Part shown: in pieces, positions 1 to 7,874 of the stretch | Numbering within the stretch: position 1 is the first letter of the stretch | Layout of the letters: each line of letters starts with the position of its first letter | Source of the DNA: CAYJBH01 sp964368625 | GTDB lineage: Bacteria > Bacillota > Clostridia > Oscillospirales > Ruminococcaceae | Assembly (NCBI GenBank): GCA_964368625.1 | Contig: CAYJBH010000015.1 | Span: forward strand, 1 to 64,000 | DNA: 64,000 bases | Direction: 5' to 3' | Notes under the pieces: generated by a model | Database searches by the model: none | What the model was told of the DNA's origin: nothing | The model's input: the letters and a program-made list of their open reading frames with translations, nothing else | Program-made: the position numbers and the translations under genes

Positions 1-349
1 TATAAAAATCTTCCATATTAACTGTACTTCGGTTAGTAAAATAAAAACCAAATTGTTCATATTCAACTGTTCCTTCATTTAAAAATTCATTTGTATCGCC
101 CTCAAAATTTGTATAATCTTCAAACCGAACAACATCCCCCTCAAAAATCCTATTTCCGTTTTTGTCTTTCAAGCCCGTGTATTGTCCTACTGTTTCAGGT
201 AAAACTTCAAATTCCGCTCCATCGCTTGCTATTTCAATAATAAAATGTTCGTACTCACTTTTTACGGTAAGCAGTTCTGCTTTTACATAGCTTCCAACTA
301 TCCAACTTTTTGTATGTTCGCAAAAACCTCTAAATAAAATCTCTCTCAT
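1..349 (-). CDS. YopX-family phage protein (C-terminus cut by window edge)
   Basis: The frame reads from ATG at 349 off the left edge, about 116 residues visible. The start MREILFRG and the block PETVGQYTGLKDKNGNRIF followed by EGDVV are the signature of the YopX family, small phage proteins of unknown biochemical role. A ribosome site (AGAAAGG) lies 8 nt upstream. It is the first gene behind the terminator of the short structured RNA at 364-466, so its expression from that promoter needs terminator read-through. The family call is from remembered consensus; the function is unknown. Confidence 0.85.
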   Translation of the reverse strand, partial: MREILFRGFCEHTKSWIVGSYVKAELLTVKSEYEHFIIEIASDGAEFEVLPETVGQYTGLKDKNGNRIFEGDVVRFEDYTNFEGDTNEFLNEGTVEYEQFGFYFTNRSTVNMEDFY

Positions 350-363
350 ACTCTCAACCTTTC

Positions 364-466
364 TAAAAAAACCGTTGCGATTAGTGGAGCAAGCACTATC
401 GCAACGGCTATATATAGGCATAAGCCAATATACCAATTATTTTACGTAAATTCTTGCTCAATTTAC
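364..466 (-). ncRNA. Short structured RNA / leader with kissing-loop complementarity, copy 1
   Basis: RNA of about 100 nt predicted from the promoter at 473-501. Hairpin 1 (446-466, minus strand) has stem GTAAATT/AATTTAC and loop GAGCAAG. A middle hairpin (about 416-437) has a TATAT/TATATA base, a T-T mismatch, GGC/GCC and a TTAT loop. Hairpin 3 (372-407) has stem CCGTTGCGAT-AGTG with one bulge and loop CTTGCTC, followed by seven U (364-371 region), so it is an intrinsic terminator. Loops 1 and 3 are exact 7-nt complements. A second copy at 62860-62964 has the same architecture with different, again complementary, loops. It may be an attenuating leader for YopX or a free small RNA. Confidence 0.8.
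372..407 (-). terminator. Intrinsic terminator (hairpin 3 of structured RNA copy 1)
   Basis: On the minus strand a 14-bp stem with a single bulged base and a 7-nt loop is followed directly by TTTTTTT. It ends the transcript from 473-501 about 15 nt before the YopX start codon. Confidence 0.85.
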
Positions 467-472
467 CTCTGT

Positions 473-501
473 ATTATAACTGTTTTCGTAATCATTGTCA
501 A
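473..501 (-). promoter_or_regulatory. Consensus sigma-70/A promoter for structured RNA copy 1
   Basis: The minus strand carries TTGACA (496-501), a 17-bp spacer and TATAAT (473-478), a perfect consensus match. The predicted start near 466 is the first base of hairpin 1. It lies just downstream of the stop codon of the XRE gene. Confidence 0.9.
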
Positions 502-511
502 CTGTTTTTTA

Positions 512-715
512 TCACTCCTTTTTTGTTTCTACAAACTCATCAATAGTGCAGTTCAGTGCGTTTGCCATTTTAAAAATGGTTTTTATGGTTGGGTTTGGGT
601 TTCTGCCACTGATAATTTTATGAATGTTTTCATTTTGCATCCCTGTTTTCCTCGCCAAATCGGAAATGGTTATTCCTTGTTCGGCGCATTTCTCTTTGAT
701 TCGTAGCCTAATCAA
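512..715 (-). CDS. XRE-type helix-turn-helix regulator
   Basis: About 67 residues form one Cro/CI-like HTH: a leading helix (IRLRIKEKC), the motif ITISDLARKTGM, the recognition part NENIHKIISG, and the common ending TIFKMANALNCTIDEF. I prefer the TTG start at 715 because GAGGATGG lies about 10 nt upstream and the family usually begins MIRLRIKE; the ATG codons further up (736, 730) lack a ribosome site. It overlaps the end of the RecT-like gene, so it is probably translationally coupled. It is a likely DNA-binding regulator of early genes; its operator is not identifiable. Confidence 0.8.
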   Translation of the reverse strand: MIRLRIKEKCAEQGITISDLARKTGMQNENIHKIISGRNPNPTIKTIFKMANALNCTIDEFVETKKE

Positions 716-1628
716 TGACAACAACACCATCCTCATCAAAAGGAATGTCTACAAGCTCACCGCTCGATGTGTTTTCGATGGTTTCTTCGCTTGCAACAAC
801 TTTTTCTTGCTCAAAGTCATATTCTTTGTCGTTTGTTTCTTCCCAATCGTCTTTCAAGTCTTCGGGAATCACCATGTATGGCTTCAAAACGTTGTTATAC
901 ATCACCCATGATGCGGTTTTTAGAACCATTCGCGCTGTGTCTGCATTCCAAACGTTTTTTGTCGTTGCAGCGTTGTAAGCGCGGTTGATCCTGTTTTTGT
1001 CGATTTCAGCAACGTATTGCACAAGTTGACCATTTTCCTCTACGTATGCGATTTCATATGCGCCGATGATGTTTTCAAGTTTGTTTCGGTCAATGTCTTT
1101 GTTTTTGTCGTGCTTCACAACTCTTTCGTAGCCGGTTGAAAAGTCAACTTCTTTCTCAAAAACATCGCCTGTGCAAATGACATCAGAATAGAAACGAACG
1201 ATTTTTTTTGAACAAAACTTGATAAGCTCCTTTCTAACACCTTGGTATTGTTTTTTTAAGGAAATGTTCATCAGATTGCTGTGCTTGTTGTTTCGGCAAT
1301 CAAGAAAAACTTCACCTTCTGCCATGGACAGACCAAGCCTTGCGTAGCGTTTGATTTGTTGCGGAAGTTGACATCCAACAACATCACAATCGTTGATTGT
1401 TAGCGGCCTTGAAACCTTTGTTTTTGGATCGGTAAACTCTTTTTCGGACACGGTTTTCATAATTGAAATAATCATATTAACCGCGTTGCTTTTTTCCTGT
1501 GGTGTCAATGGTGTTCCGCTCAATTCCGCGAAACTTGAAACTTGGCTTGCCATGTTAGTGATTGCTGCTTGCCCGATATCCTTCACCTGTAGTTTTGTGT
1601 TTTCTGTTTTTGTGATTTCTTTGCTCAT
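708..1628 (-). CDS. recT: RecT-like single-strand annealing recombinase
   Basis: Protein of 306 residues; ATG at 1628 (MSKEITK) is preceded by AAGGAGTG at good spacing. The order of motifs suits RecT: a helical N-terminus, ARLGLSMAEGEVFL, then KKQYQGVRKELIKF, a DVICTGDVFEKEVD beta segment, and a C-terminal KTASWVMYNNVLKPY helix. RecT proteins bind ssDNA and anneal complementary strands during phage recombination. It sits in one operon with a Rad50/SbcC-like ATPase, with an exported protein gene in between. No RecE-type exonuclease is visible. The similarity is moderate, so another annealase family is possible. Confidence 0.65.
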   Translation of the reverse strand: MSKEITKTENTKLQVKDIGQAAITNMASQVSSFAELSGTPLTPQEKSNAVNMIISIMKTVSEKEFTDPKTKVSRPLTINDCDVVGCQLPQQIKRYARLGLSMAEGEVFLDCRNNKHSNLMNISLKKQYQGVRKELIKFCSKKIVRFYSDVICTGDVFEKEVDFSTGYERVVKHDKNKDIDRNKLENIIGAYEIAYVEENGQLVQYVAEIDKNRINRAYNAATTKNVWNADTARMVLKTASWVMYNNVLKPYMVIPEDLKDDWEETNDKEYDFEQEKVVASEETIENTSSGELVDIPFDEDGVVVID

Positions 1629-1633
1629 TTTAT

Positions 1634-2071
1634 TCACTCCTTGATCCATTTTAGACCCACACCTTCTGCAATTTTTTCCCCATCGTAACGAATAATTTCT
1701 AAGTCTCCCAAGTCAAAAATTTCACGTGAAACAAAAGTTTTTTCAAACCCTGTGAAATATTCGTCTGATTCAGATGCTAGGATTATTGAATCCCCTGCGC
1801 GAGAAATTTCAACGAATTTGCTTTGCGAATATTCGCCGAAGATGTCCTTTGACTTGTACGAAAAACTGTATATGTAAGATTCATCGCCTTTGTACCCAAG
1901 ACCGTAAACATCGCCGCACATAATAAAGTGATCGCTTCCAACAAGTTGTTCGGTTATTTTGCTTAGAGTGTCAATGCAAAGTTGTTCCCCTGTTGATTCG
2001 GAAGCAGACACGCAAGCGATTGAGAAAAACAAACAAGCAACCAAGGTTAATGCAAACATAATCTTTTTCAT
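1634..2071 (-). CDS. Small exported protein of unknown function
   Basis: Protein of 145 residues with a clear signal peptide: MKK, a hydrophobic core to about residue 20, then VSASES, a likely signal peptidase I site after VSA. The SIAC stretch only weakly resembles a lipobox. The rest is beta-rich with no motif I recognise. It lies between the RecT-like and Rad50-like genes with gaps of 5 bases on each side, so it is co-transcribed with recombination genes, an odd place for a secreted protein. In a prophage it could change the host surface; that is a guess. Confidence 0.7.
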   Translation of the reverse strand: MKKIMFALTLVACLFFSIACVSASESTGEQLCIDTLSKITEQLVGSDHFIMCGDVYGLGYKGDESYIYSFSYKSKDIFGEYSQSKFVEISRAGDSIILASESDEYFTGFEKTFVSREIFDLGDLEIIRYDGEKIAEGVGLKWIKE

Positions 2072-2076
2072 GAAGT

Positions 2077-4152
2077 TTACCCCACTTTCTTAATCGACAT
2101 AGTTTTTTTGAATTCATTACCGCAATTTTTGCATTTCCAAAAACCGTTTTCTTGTTTTCTCCCTGTTTCACCTCCGCATTTTTCGCATTTTTGCTCAACG
2201 GCTTCAAGAGTTACGTGCTGGCAGTCAATAGACAAGGATTCCTTAACTGTCTCTTTTTCATCGATGAAGATAGGCAAAGACAAATTGTATTTGCTTTGGA
2301 AACCTGCAATGATATCCAAACCGCAAATGATTTTCGTGCTTGCAGACAAGTCTTTGTATTCTGTGCCGTTGAATACAGGTGTGCAAATTTCAACAATCGC
2401 GCCATCCTGTGTAAATGAGAAAAGTTTCCATTTTGTTTGCTTGAACATGGCGTTTACCGCGTTGGTTGCTAACATGCACTTTGTTTTGATGAAGTCATCA
2501 GCCAAATCAAGCATTTTTTGAAGATAATCAAGATTTCTTTGCTTTTCGTTTCTTTCCGCTTCCAGTTCGTTGATGAGTTCTTGGCATTGTGCGTTTTGGT
2601 TCAACGTTTGTTGTTGCTCGTGTGTTTTCCGCTCTTGCTCTTCAATGGCTGAAATTTGCGTTTTAAGGGCTTGAATTTCACAATCAAGCTTTCCCTTTGC
2701 GCCGATTGATTGCGCCTTTAATTCGTCAATTTCAAGCAACAATTCATTCTTTTTCAAACCGTATTTTTCATTTCTTGTTTCAATCGGAACGGAATTGTAA
2801 GCATCCTTTATTTTTTGCTCGATTTCCTGTATTTTCGGAAGCAGGTTTGTCATTTTCAAAGAATGGAGTTTTTTTTCGTTTTCTTCAAGATCAACTTCTT
2901 TTTCTTTGATTTTTGCCTTTTTATCGTTCGCTTCTGCTTTGAGTTTTTCCAATTGCGCTAATTTTTCATATTGAAATTTCAAGTTGAACGCTTCGACTTC
3001 GCTTTCGGGATAATCTCTTTTGCAGGTCGGGCATGCGGAAAGTGTTTTGTTTTGAGTGCTAACGGTTTTGTACTTTTCACGGAGGGAATCAACAATGACA
3101 TTCAGTCCTTCAATTTCTTTTTTTCCCAACGCGATTTTATAATTCAAGTCGGTGAGTTTTTCTTTGTGCGCCATGTCTTCTTCGTGTTGCTTCTTGATCA
3201 ACGAATCGCGTTCCAACCTTAGCGATTCTGTTTGCTGTTCCACGTTCTTTCTGTGCTCATCCTTCTTTTTGTTTTCAAGCGCAACCTGTTCTGCTTCCAA
3301 CTGTCGAAGCTCTTGTTTTTTTGATTCGATTTGTTTTTCAAATTGAGTTGATTGCATTTGTTCTCGCAATAACCGCAATTCGTTTTCAAGGGTTTCCTTC
3401 TTGCTCTGCATCTCTTTTGCGTTTTGCGATACTTCCGCTTGCGTAAAATCGACCGGCACAAAGTTTTTGGATTGCTGATTGATTCGAACGGGGAAGTCGT
3501 TCACTTCTGCATTGGTTTTTGAAATGGTTGTTTTTACGAATTTTTTATATTCGGAAATGTCCGAATAACGCGCGAGCTGATCTTCAAGCTCTTGGAATTT
3601 TGGTGTTTCCCTCACGACTTCTAAATCACTTTTCATCTCTACGATTGAATACAAAAGATTTCGTTGGCGCATAGTGACCGTTTCGCCTTTGGAAAGCGTG
3701 ATTTGTTCCGTGAAATATTTCGGGTTCGTAACCAGTTTGAAAACTTCCGTTTCCGCGATGTTGTCAACAATGTATTTGTCAAAATCACGAACAGTAACCG
3801 GCAATCCGTTAATGTTGCATTCGGTTTGGTATTTTTTGAAAGTTTTGTCTTTTGCAAACTTTGCAGCATACACGCGTTGGAAACTAACAGGCTTTCCATC
3901 AATTTCACATTCAACGGTAACGCTTGGTGAAACCATTTCGCTTGTGAAATTTGGCTTGATCCCGAAACTTGTTTCTCCGTGGCTGTTTTTACCGTTCAAG
4001 CAGTAACAAAACGCATCGTACAGCGTGCTTTTACCTGTTTCGTTAGAACCTTTTACCTCGGTCACGCTTCCCCCAAAGTCTAACGTTAAACTTTCAACCC
4101 CTTTGAAGTTTTGGATTACCATGTTTTTGATGACCATTGTTTTTTTGCTCAT
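2077..4152 (-). CDS. Rad50/SbcC-like coiled-coil ATPase with C-terminal zinc ribbon
   Basis: Protein of 691 residues. Walker A GSNETGKST is at residues 34-42, a long heptad-rich coiled coil spans about 190-600 and is broken by a hook motif CPTC (about 374-377), and Walker B-like LPIFIDEKE lies near 629. This is the SMC/Rad50/SbcC plan: hook-mediated dimerisation and ATP-dependent DNA binding in recombination. It ends in an extra CxxC...CxxC ribbon (CEKCGG...CKNCG, about 660-685) not usual for SbcC. No SbcD-like nuclease is visible nearby. The start has AAGGAAA 10 nt upstream. Confidence 0.85.
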   Translation of the reverse strand: MSKKTMVIKNMVIQNFKGVESLTLDFGGSVTEVKGSNETGKSTLYDAFCYCLNGKNSHGETSFGIKPNFTSEMVSPSVTVECEIDGKPVSFQRVYAAKFAKDKTFKKYQTECNINGLPVTVRDFDKYIVDNIAETEVFKLVTNPKYFTEQITLSKGETVTMRQRNLLYSIVEMKSDLEVVRETPKFQELEDQLARYSDISEYKKFVKTTISKTNAEVNDFPVRINQQSKNFVPVDFTQAEVSQNAKEMQSKKETLENELRLLREQMQSTQFEKQIESKKQELRQLEAEQVALENKKKDEHRKNVEQQTESLRLERDSLIKKQHEEDMAHKEKLTDLNYKIALGKKEIEGLNVIVDSLREKYKTVSTQNKTLSACPTCKRDYPESEVEAFNLKFQYEKLAQLEKLKAEANDKKAKIKEKEVDLEENEKKLHSLKMTNLLPKIQEIEQKIKDAYNSVPIETRNEKYGLKKNELLLEIDELKAQSIGAKGKLDCEIQALKTQISAIEEQERKTHEQQQTLNQNAQCQELINELEAERNEKQRNLDYLQKMLDLADDFIKTKCMLATNAVNAMFKQTKWKLFSFTQDGAIVEICTPVFNGTEYKDLSASTKIICGLDIIAGFQSKYNLSLPIFIDEKETVKESLSIDCQHVTLEAVEQKCEKCGGETGRKQENGFWKCKNCGNEFKKTMSIKKVG

Positions 4153-4203
4153 TTTTTATTTTTCCTTTCTTCTTTCCTTTTTTTCCTTATAATTTGGCGT
4201 AGG

Positions 4204-4491
4204 TCATAGTGTGGGCAAGATCGAGTAGCTAATAAAATCGTACAGCTCCTTGTCTGCTTCTCGTATCACTAGTGGGATATCCTCACCGGCACAAGACACC
4301 ACCACTGTATGTTTTCTTGTACACACGTTATATTCCACATTGCAATAACACATTTCCCACATTTTACCGTCGTGCTTTCTTCTCACGAGAGTGTTGCTCC
4401 ATAGTAAACCGTGCATTTCAAACAATGATACGAAACTATCGAAACTAAAAATTCTTTTATCCTCTAACCATTTTTCAATTAGCGTTGTCAT
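4204..4491 (-). CDS. Hypothetical protein, 95 aa
   Basis: The start ATG at 4491 (MTTLIEKW) follows GGAAAGGATG; longer readings upstream overlap the radical SAM gene and lack a ribosome site. It is rich in aromatic residues and cysteines, with no recognised domain. It lies between the radical SAM gene and the Rad50-like gene in the same operon. Confidence 0.65.
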   Translation of the reverse strand: MTTLIEKWLEDKRIFSFDSFVSLFEMHGLLWSNTLVRRKHDGKMWEMCYCNVEYNVCTRKHTVVVSCAGEDIPLVIREADKELYDFISYSILPTL

Positions 4492-4511
4492 TTCAAAACA
4501 TCCTTTCCATT

Positions 4512-5477
4512 TCACTTGTTCTTTGCGGATATCAAAGCATTTCCACATGTGATTCTGTCTGCATCTTCTTCCTTTGATGGGACAAACACAATTACATCCC
4601 ACCCTTTTTCCAGCAATGGCTTTTCGAACGATTCGTAAACGCTGTAACTATTGTAAGATTCACCAACATCATAACCGTTTTGCATCGCGTTGCTTGTTTC
4701 GTGGATAGGCGTTAGTTTTACAATGAACTTTTTCGGGTCAAAAAGCGAGGTTAGGACATCCGCATCCAATATCGTATCTTTTGTGACGGCAAAATTCAAT
4801 GTGTACTTCCGTCCTATTGGCATTGGAAGGTCGGAAGCGATTGCTGCGATTTTTTGCAAATTCAAAGATTTACCGTTAAATTGTGCGTTTCGTTGCGCAT
4901 CGTCTGTGCTGTTGATGCTAAATTGCAGCCCTGCATTACCTTCATATGCTTCGTTTTTGATCCTGCACCATTGTTGAAGAAAGTTTATAAGGTTATCGAG
5001 TGGTGCTAAAGGCATCATTGTCGATATTACAGGGTGGACTTCTCCTACTTCAATTTCATATTCTACCAAATCTTGCAACATTTGTTCAGCGAAAAACAAA
5101 ACACTAGGGTTAAGTGTAGGTTCGCCCATTCGCGCAAAGTGAAGGTTGAACCGTTCCGTCCTCTTCACATCCTCGTTCATCAAAATAGTTCGCACTTGAT
5201 AAGCTAAATTATTAACAGAAACATTGCCGTGAAAGCCGAATTTTGGCACATCACAGAATGTGCAACTCATAGGGCAACCGTGTTGCGTGCTTATTGTCGC
5301 AACCCATTTTTCCGAAAGGTCTACTTTGGTGTTTGCAACTCCGTTTATTTCCTTAGTATATCCGAGGAAGTCGGCTTTGATGTTGTTTTCTTTTCCGTAG
5401 TCGCCAACGGTCAAAAACTCCAACTTTCTTTCCCTGTCCACGTAGATTTTTCCAGTGTGTGTTTTGATTATTTCCAT
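4512..5477 (-). CDS. RlmN/Cfr-like radical SAM protein
   Basis: Protein of 321 residues. The cluster motif CPMSCTFC (Cys68, Cys72, Cys75; CxxxCxxC) follows STQHG as in RlmN/Cfr, RMGEPTLN (116-123) matches their GMGEPLxN motif, and the C-terminus has DRITCGNAL with Cys311 at the place of the methyl-carrying cysteine. RlmN and Cfr methylate adenine C2 or C8 in 23S rRNA and tRNA. Differences: the N-terminal helical domain is missing, and the second catalytic cysteine, 7 residues before the first cluster cysteine, is Thr61 here. It may therefore modify another substrate or do other chemistry. It lies in the recombination operon. Confidence 0.75.
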   Translation of the reverse strand: MEIIKTHTGKIYVDRERKLEFLTVGDYGKENNIKADFLGYTKEINGVANTKVDLSEKWVATISTQHGCPMSCTFCDVPKFGFHGNVSVNNLAYQVRTILMNEDVKRTERFNLHFARMGEPTLNPSVLFFAEQMLQDLVEYEIEVGEVHPVISTMMPLAPLDNLINFLQQWCRIKNEAYEGNAGLQFSINSTDDAQRNAQFNGKSLNLQKIAAIASDLPMPIGRKYTLNFAVTKDTILDADVLTSLFDPKKFIVKLTPIHETSNAMQNGYDVGESYNSYSVYESFEKPLLEKGWDVIVFVPSKEEDADRITCGNALISAKNK

Positions 5478-5495
5478 GATGAGCCCTCCTATTTT

Positions 5496-5630
5496 TTAGT
5501 TCTCTTTACTCTCTAAATGTTGTTGGGCTATTCTCAACCATCCTGCAATTTGAAACTGCTCTGTAGCATCTTTCCCTGTTGAGTTCGTTGCTCGTTCTTC
5601 CGCATTCGCAATTGCCTGCTCAATTGTCAT
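5496..5630 (-). CDS. Small hypothetical protein, 44 aa
   Basis: Start MTIEQAIANAEERA at 5630 follows AAAGGGG with 9 nt spacing; an ATG two codons earlier is too close to the site. The motif IEQAIANAEERA...AEQHxQIAGWL-like is common in small phage proteins with a single helical hairpin (here ATEQFQIAGWLRIAQQHLE). Function unknown. Confidence 0.65.
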   Translation of the reverse strand: MTIEQAIANAEERATNSTGKDATEQFQIAGWLRIAQQHLESKEN

Positions 5631-5653
5631 TTGCATGCGCCCCTTTCTACTAT

Positions 5654-5794
5654 TCAGATAATTGCCAATCTTGCCAACACGCACATTATAACAACCACGT
5701 CCAACACGAATAGCAACACTGCGCCCTTTTCACAGTGCTTCGGGATGCTGAAACCGTTTTCTTTCAGTATAGCTGTTAAAAAATATAGAATCAT
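5654..5794 (-). CDS. Small membrane protein, 46 aa
   Basis: The reading MILYFLTAILKENG... ends in a hydrophobic helix (AVLLFVLDVVVIMCVLARLA). A strong AAGGAGGA site lies 9 nt upstream and the ATG overlaps the stop of the adenine methyltransferase gene (ATGA), which supports translation. Single-pass membrane peptide of unknown role. Confidence 0.65.
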   Translation of the reverse strand: MILYFLTAILKENGFSIPKHCEKGAVLLFVLDVVVIMCVLARLAII

Positions 5795-6246
5795 CTGTTT
5801 AAATCCTCCTTTATGCTATTTCCAAACACGACCACCATAGATGGGAACGGTGCTGAGTTTTTACCACCTCCAAATTTCAACCGACCCTTCACAAAACGAA
5901 CCTCAAATTTACCATAAATTAAATCGTGAAACCATTTAGTATCAGTTCTCGCAGGTAAAAGCATTACTACGACAACTCCTTTTGCACTCTCTTCGCAAGC
6001 TTTCAACACCCATTTGTTGATCACGCATCGTCCGTAAGGTGGGTTACAGAAAACAACGCCCTCCCACGGTTGTTTTAACCCGTCTTGCTCTTTAGTAAAA
6101 AATTTTTTACACTTGGCATTTTTATCGCTTGCGCAAGCATCTAGAGTAAATCTAAATTCACTATCTAGTTTTTTAAAAAAATCTAACGGTGTTGCCCAAT
6201 CGTCTGTGGTGCTGCTAAACATAACACTCCTTGTTTTATCGTTCAT
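5791..6246 (-). CDS. Dam-type phage DNA N6-adenine methyltransferase
   Basis: Protein of 151 residues from ATG at 6246 (MNDKTRSVMFSS), which has AAAGGAGG upstream. The pattern DDWATPLDFF...FTLDACASDKNAKC...FCNPPYG is that of phage Dam-like methyltransferases; NPPYG (about 68-72) is the catalytic NPPY motif. These enzymes transfer a methyl group from SAM to adenine, commonly to protect phage DNA from restriction. The short length is normal for this phage family. It is coupled to a small membrane protein gene downstream. Confidence 0.88.
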   Translation of the reverse strand: MNDKTRSVMFSSTTDDWATPLDFFKKLDSEFRFTLDACASDKNAKCKKFFTKEQDGLKQPWEGVVFCNPPYGRCVINKWVLKACEESAKGVVVVMLLPARTDTKWFHDLIYGKFEVRFVKGRLKFGGGKNSAPFPSMVVVFGNSIKEDLNR

Positions 6247-6674
6247 TTGTTTAAATCCTCCTTTAGTTTGGCAAACTTCCATACTGTTGTCGTCTTATCT
6301 CTTTCCATCTTCGTGAAACTTGTCCAACCAAGTCTCCATGCCAAAATGTTACCATTCTCATACGCTGCAAAGTGTCTTGGTGTCCACTTTTGGTCACCAT
6401 CGTTTTTAACGTAAATAGGCGTATCAACCGCGACTTTTGACCAGTCAACCTCTTTTGTTCCTAAAAACTTTTCAACTTTCGCAAGCACTTCGTTGTCAAA
6501 ATAGGATTCCTCACAACTTTCTTTGATCCCACGATTTAGCAAACATTTATCACAATCGTAATCGCCGCAATTCAGGTCTCCTAGTATGGGATTTCCCCTG
6601 CGTTTGCCATTAAGAACATCCTTAAAATACCTAGCGATGAGGTCTTTGGCTTCCGTTACAGTATAGTCTTTCAT
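6243..6674 (-). CDS. Conserved phage protein of unknown function
   Basis: Protein of 143 residues. The C-terminal half reads AVDTPIYVKNDGDQKWTPRHFA...GNILAWRLGWTSF...VWKFAKL, a block often seen in small Firmicute phage proteins; the N-terminus has CGDYDCDKCLLNRG with four close cysteines, possibly metal binding. It overlaps both neighbours by 4 bases, so translation is coupled. Confidence 0.7.
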   Translation of the reverse strand: MKDYTVTEAKDLIARYFKDVLNGKRRGNPILGDLNCGDYDCDKCLLNRGIKESCEESYFDNEVLAKVEKFLGTKEVDWSKVAVDTPIYVKNDGDQKWTPRHFAAYENGNILAWRLGWTSFTKMERDKTTTVWKFAKLKEDLNK

Positions 6675-7174
6675 TTTGAATCCTCCTGTATTCTTTCTAC
6701 CACGCCGTAGTATTCAGACGCTTTTATTTGTGTTACATTATTACTCAAAGAAATATCTGCTCCGCTTATTATGCCGTACAAATCCTCTTTGTAATGCCAT
6801 AGGTTGTAGGAAGCTGTGCCCCTGAAAAACCCAAACGCCCAAAAATCATTACACCGCAATGATTCTATGTTCACTTTACTCACAACATCCTCTTGCCATT
6901 TTTTGCTCATGGGCGAATTTTTCTTAAAGGTATACAGTCCGTTTTTATCCACACCTTTTCTCAATTGTTTTTTATACTGGATAACTTCTTCGGGAGTTAG
7001 CTCCACACCTAAAAAATCACTAGAATAGTACCTAAGCTCACTGGTCAAACCAGTTTCCTCAAAGAATTTCATCGCATGAGAGTGGAGCTTTACCCTTTCT
7101 TTATGTGCTCTAAAATAATTATTATACAACGAGCTGTTCTTAATGACTTTGAACGTGAATAACCCACCTACCAT
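6671..7174 (-). CDS. Hypothetical protein, 167 aa
   Basis: Start MVGGLFTF at 7174 is preceded by GAAGGAGGGG; the longer frame upstream overlaps the small membrane protein gene and has no site. No recognised domain. It is mixed alpha/beta with a lysine-rich middle. Confidence 0.65.
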   Translation of the reverse strand: MVGGLFTFKVIKNSSLYNNYFRAHKERVKLHSHAMKFFEETGLTSELRYYSSDFLGVELTPEEVIQYKKQLRKGVDKNGLYTFKKNSPMSKKWQEDVVSKVNIESLRCNDFWAFGFFRGTASYNLWHYKEDLYGIISGADISLSNNVTQIKASEYYGVVERIQEDSK

Positions 7175-7308
7175 TTTTCGCCCCTCCTTCTTCTCATTTC
7201 CGCGCATTCCCGGTATGCCCCACTTTTCCCAACGTTGTAGCCCAAACCAAACAAACTAACCGCGATTACCACCAAAGAGCCAATCATTGCCAACATCTCA
7301 AACGCCAT
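7168..7308 (-). CDS. Small single-pass membrane protein, 46 aa
   Basis: MAFEMLAMIGSLVVIAVSLF is one hydrophobic helix followed by a basic tail (MRRRRGEKW). AAAGGAGG lies 8 nt upstream; the stop overlaps the next gene's start. Unknown role; the topology alone does not prove a holin. Confidence 0.65.
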   Translation of the reverse strand: MAFEMLAMIGSLVVIAVSLFGLGYNVGKSGAYRECAEMRRRRGEKW

Positions 7309-7323
7309 TTTCTAATCCTCCTT

Positions 7324-7860
7324 TCACATGTCGGGGTTAAATTCATAGGGTTCTTCATCTTCCCATGAGATGTGGGAAAGTGCTCTATCGTTTGGGATCA
7401 TTATAGGAAATCTTTCGATTGTAGGCAATACCCAAGTTTCTTCATTTTTCACTGGTTTTTGGTCGTATCCAAACATCATTCCGTTCTTTTCGCATGCAAA
7501 AAATAGCGATCCGTAGAGCAAGTGTATCGCACGCATAATCTCAATATCGCGTAGAGTGGGTTTCTTTTTCACATTTTGTCCCCGTTCCCACAGCAACGTT
7601 GCGTTTTTGTCGTGAATCATGTAGGCGAATTCTCTAGCCTTTGGGCGAAAAACCTTTACAACATCGAACTCCGAATCATCAAATATATTACTTTTTAGAT
7701 CGTTGTCATAATCACCAGCTACGGCAAACCCATTTACACCAACAAAGATGATCTCGTAATTGCCGTTGTTGTATGTTTCAAAATCACCAACAACTACCAT
7801 GAATCGTTTCCCATTCCTAAGCTCAACAACCATGCCTGTCCTCAAGTCAGATTTTTTCAT
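7324..7860 (-). CDS. Paralogous phage protein A (MKKSDL family)
   Basis: Protein of 178 residues. It shares start (MKKSDLRTGMVVELRNGKR), middle (LLWER, TxRDIExMRA, GYDQKP) and end (LSHISWEDEEPYEFNPDM) with the next gene at 7875-8402, so the two are a tandem duplication. The MKKSDLKTGMVVxxRNG opening is common in small Firmicute phage proteins. Function unknown. Confidence 0.75.
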   Translation of the reverse strand: MKKSDLRTGMVVELRNGKRFMVVVGDFETYNNGNYEIIFVGVNGFAVAGDYDNDLKSNIFDDSEFDVVKVFRPKAREFAYMIHDKNATLLWERGQNVKKKPTLRDIEIMRAIHLLYGSLFFACEKNGMMFGYDQKPVKNEETWVLPTIERFPIMIPNDRALSHISWEDEEPYEFNPDM

Positions 7861-7874
7861 TACTTACCGTCCTT

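Noticed and set aside
364..466. Kissing-loop RNA as a type III toxin-antitoxin repeat
   Set aside because: There are no tandem RNA repeats before the terminator and the downstream gene is YopX-like, not a ToxN-type nuclease.
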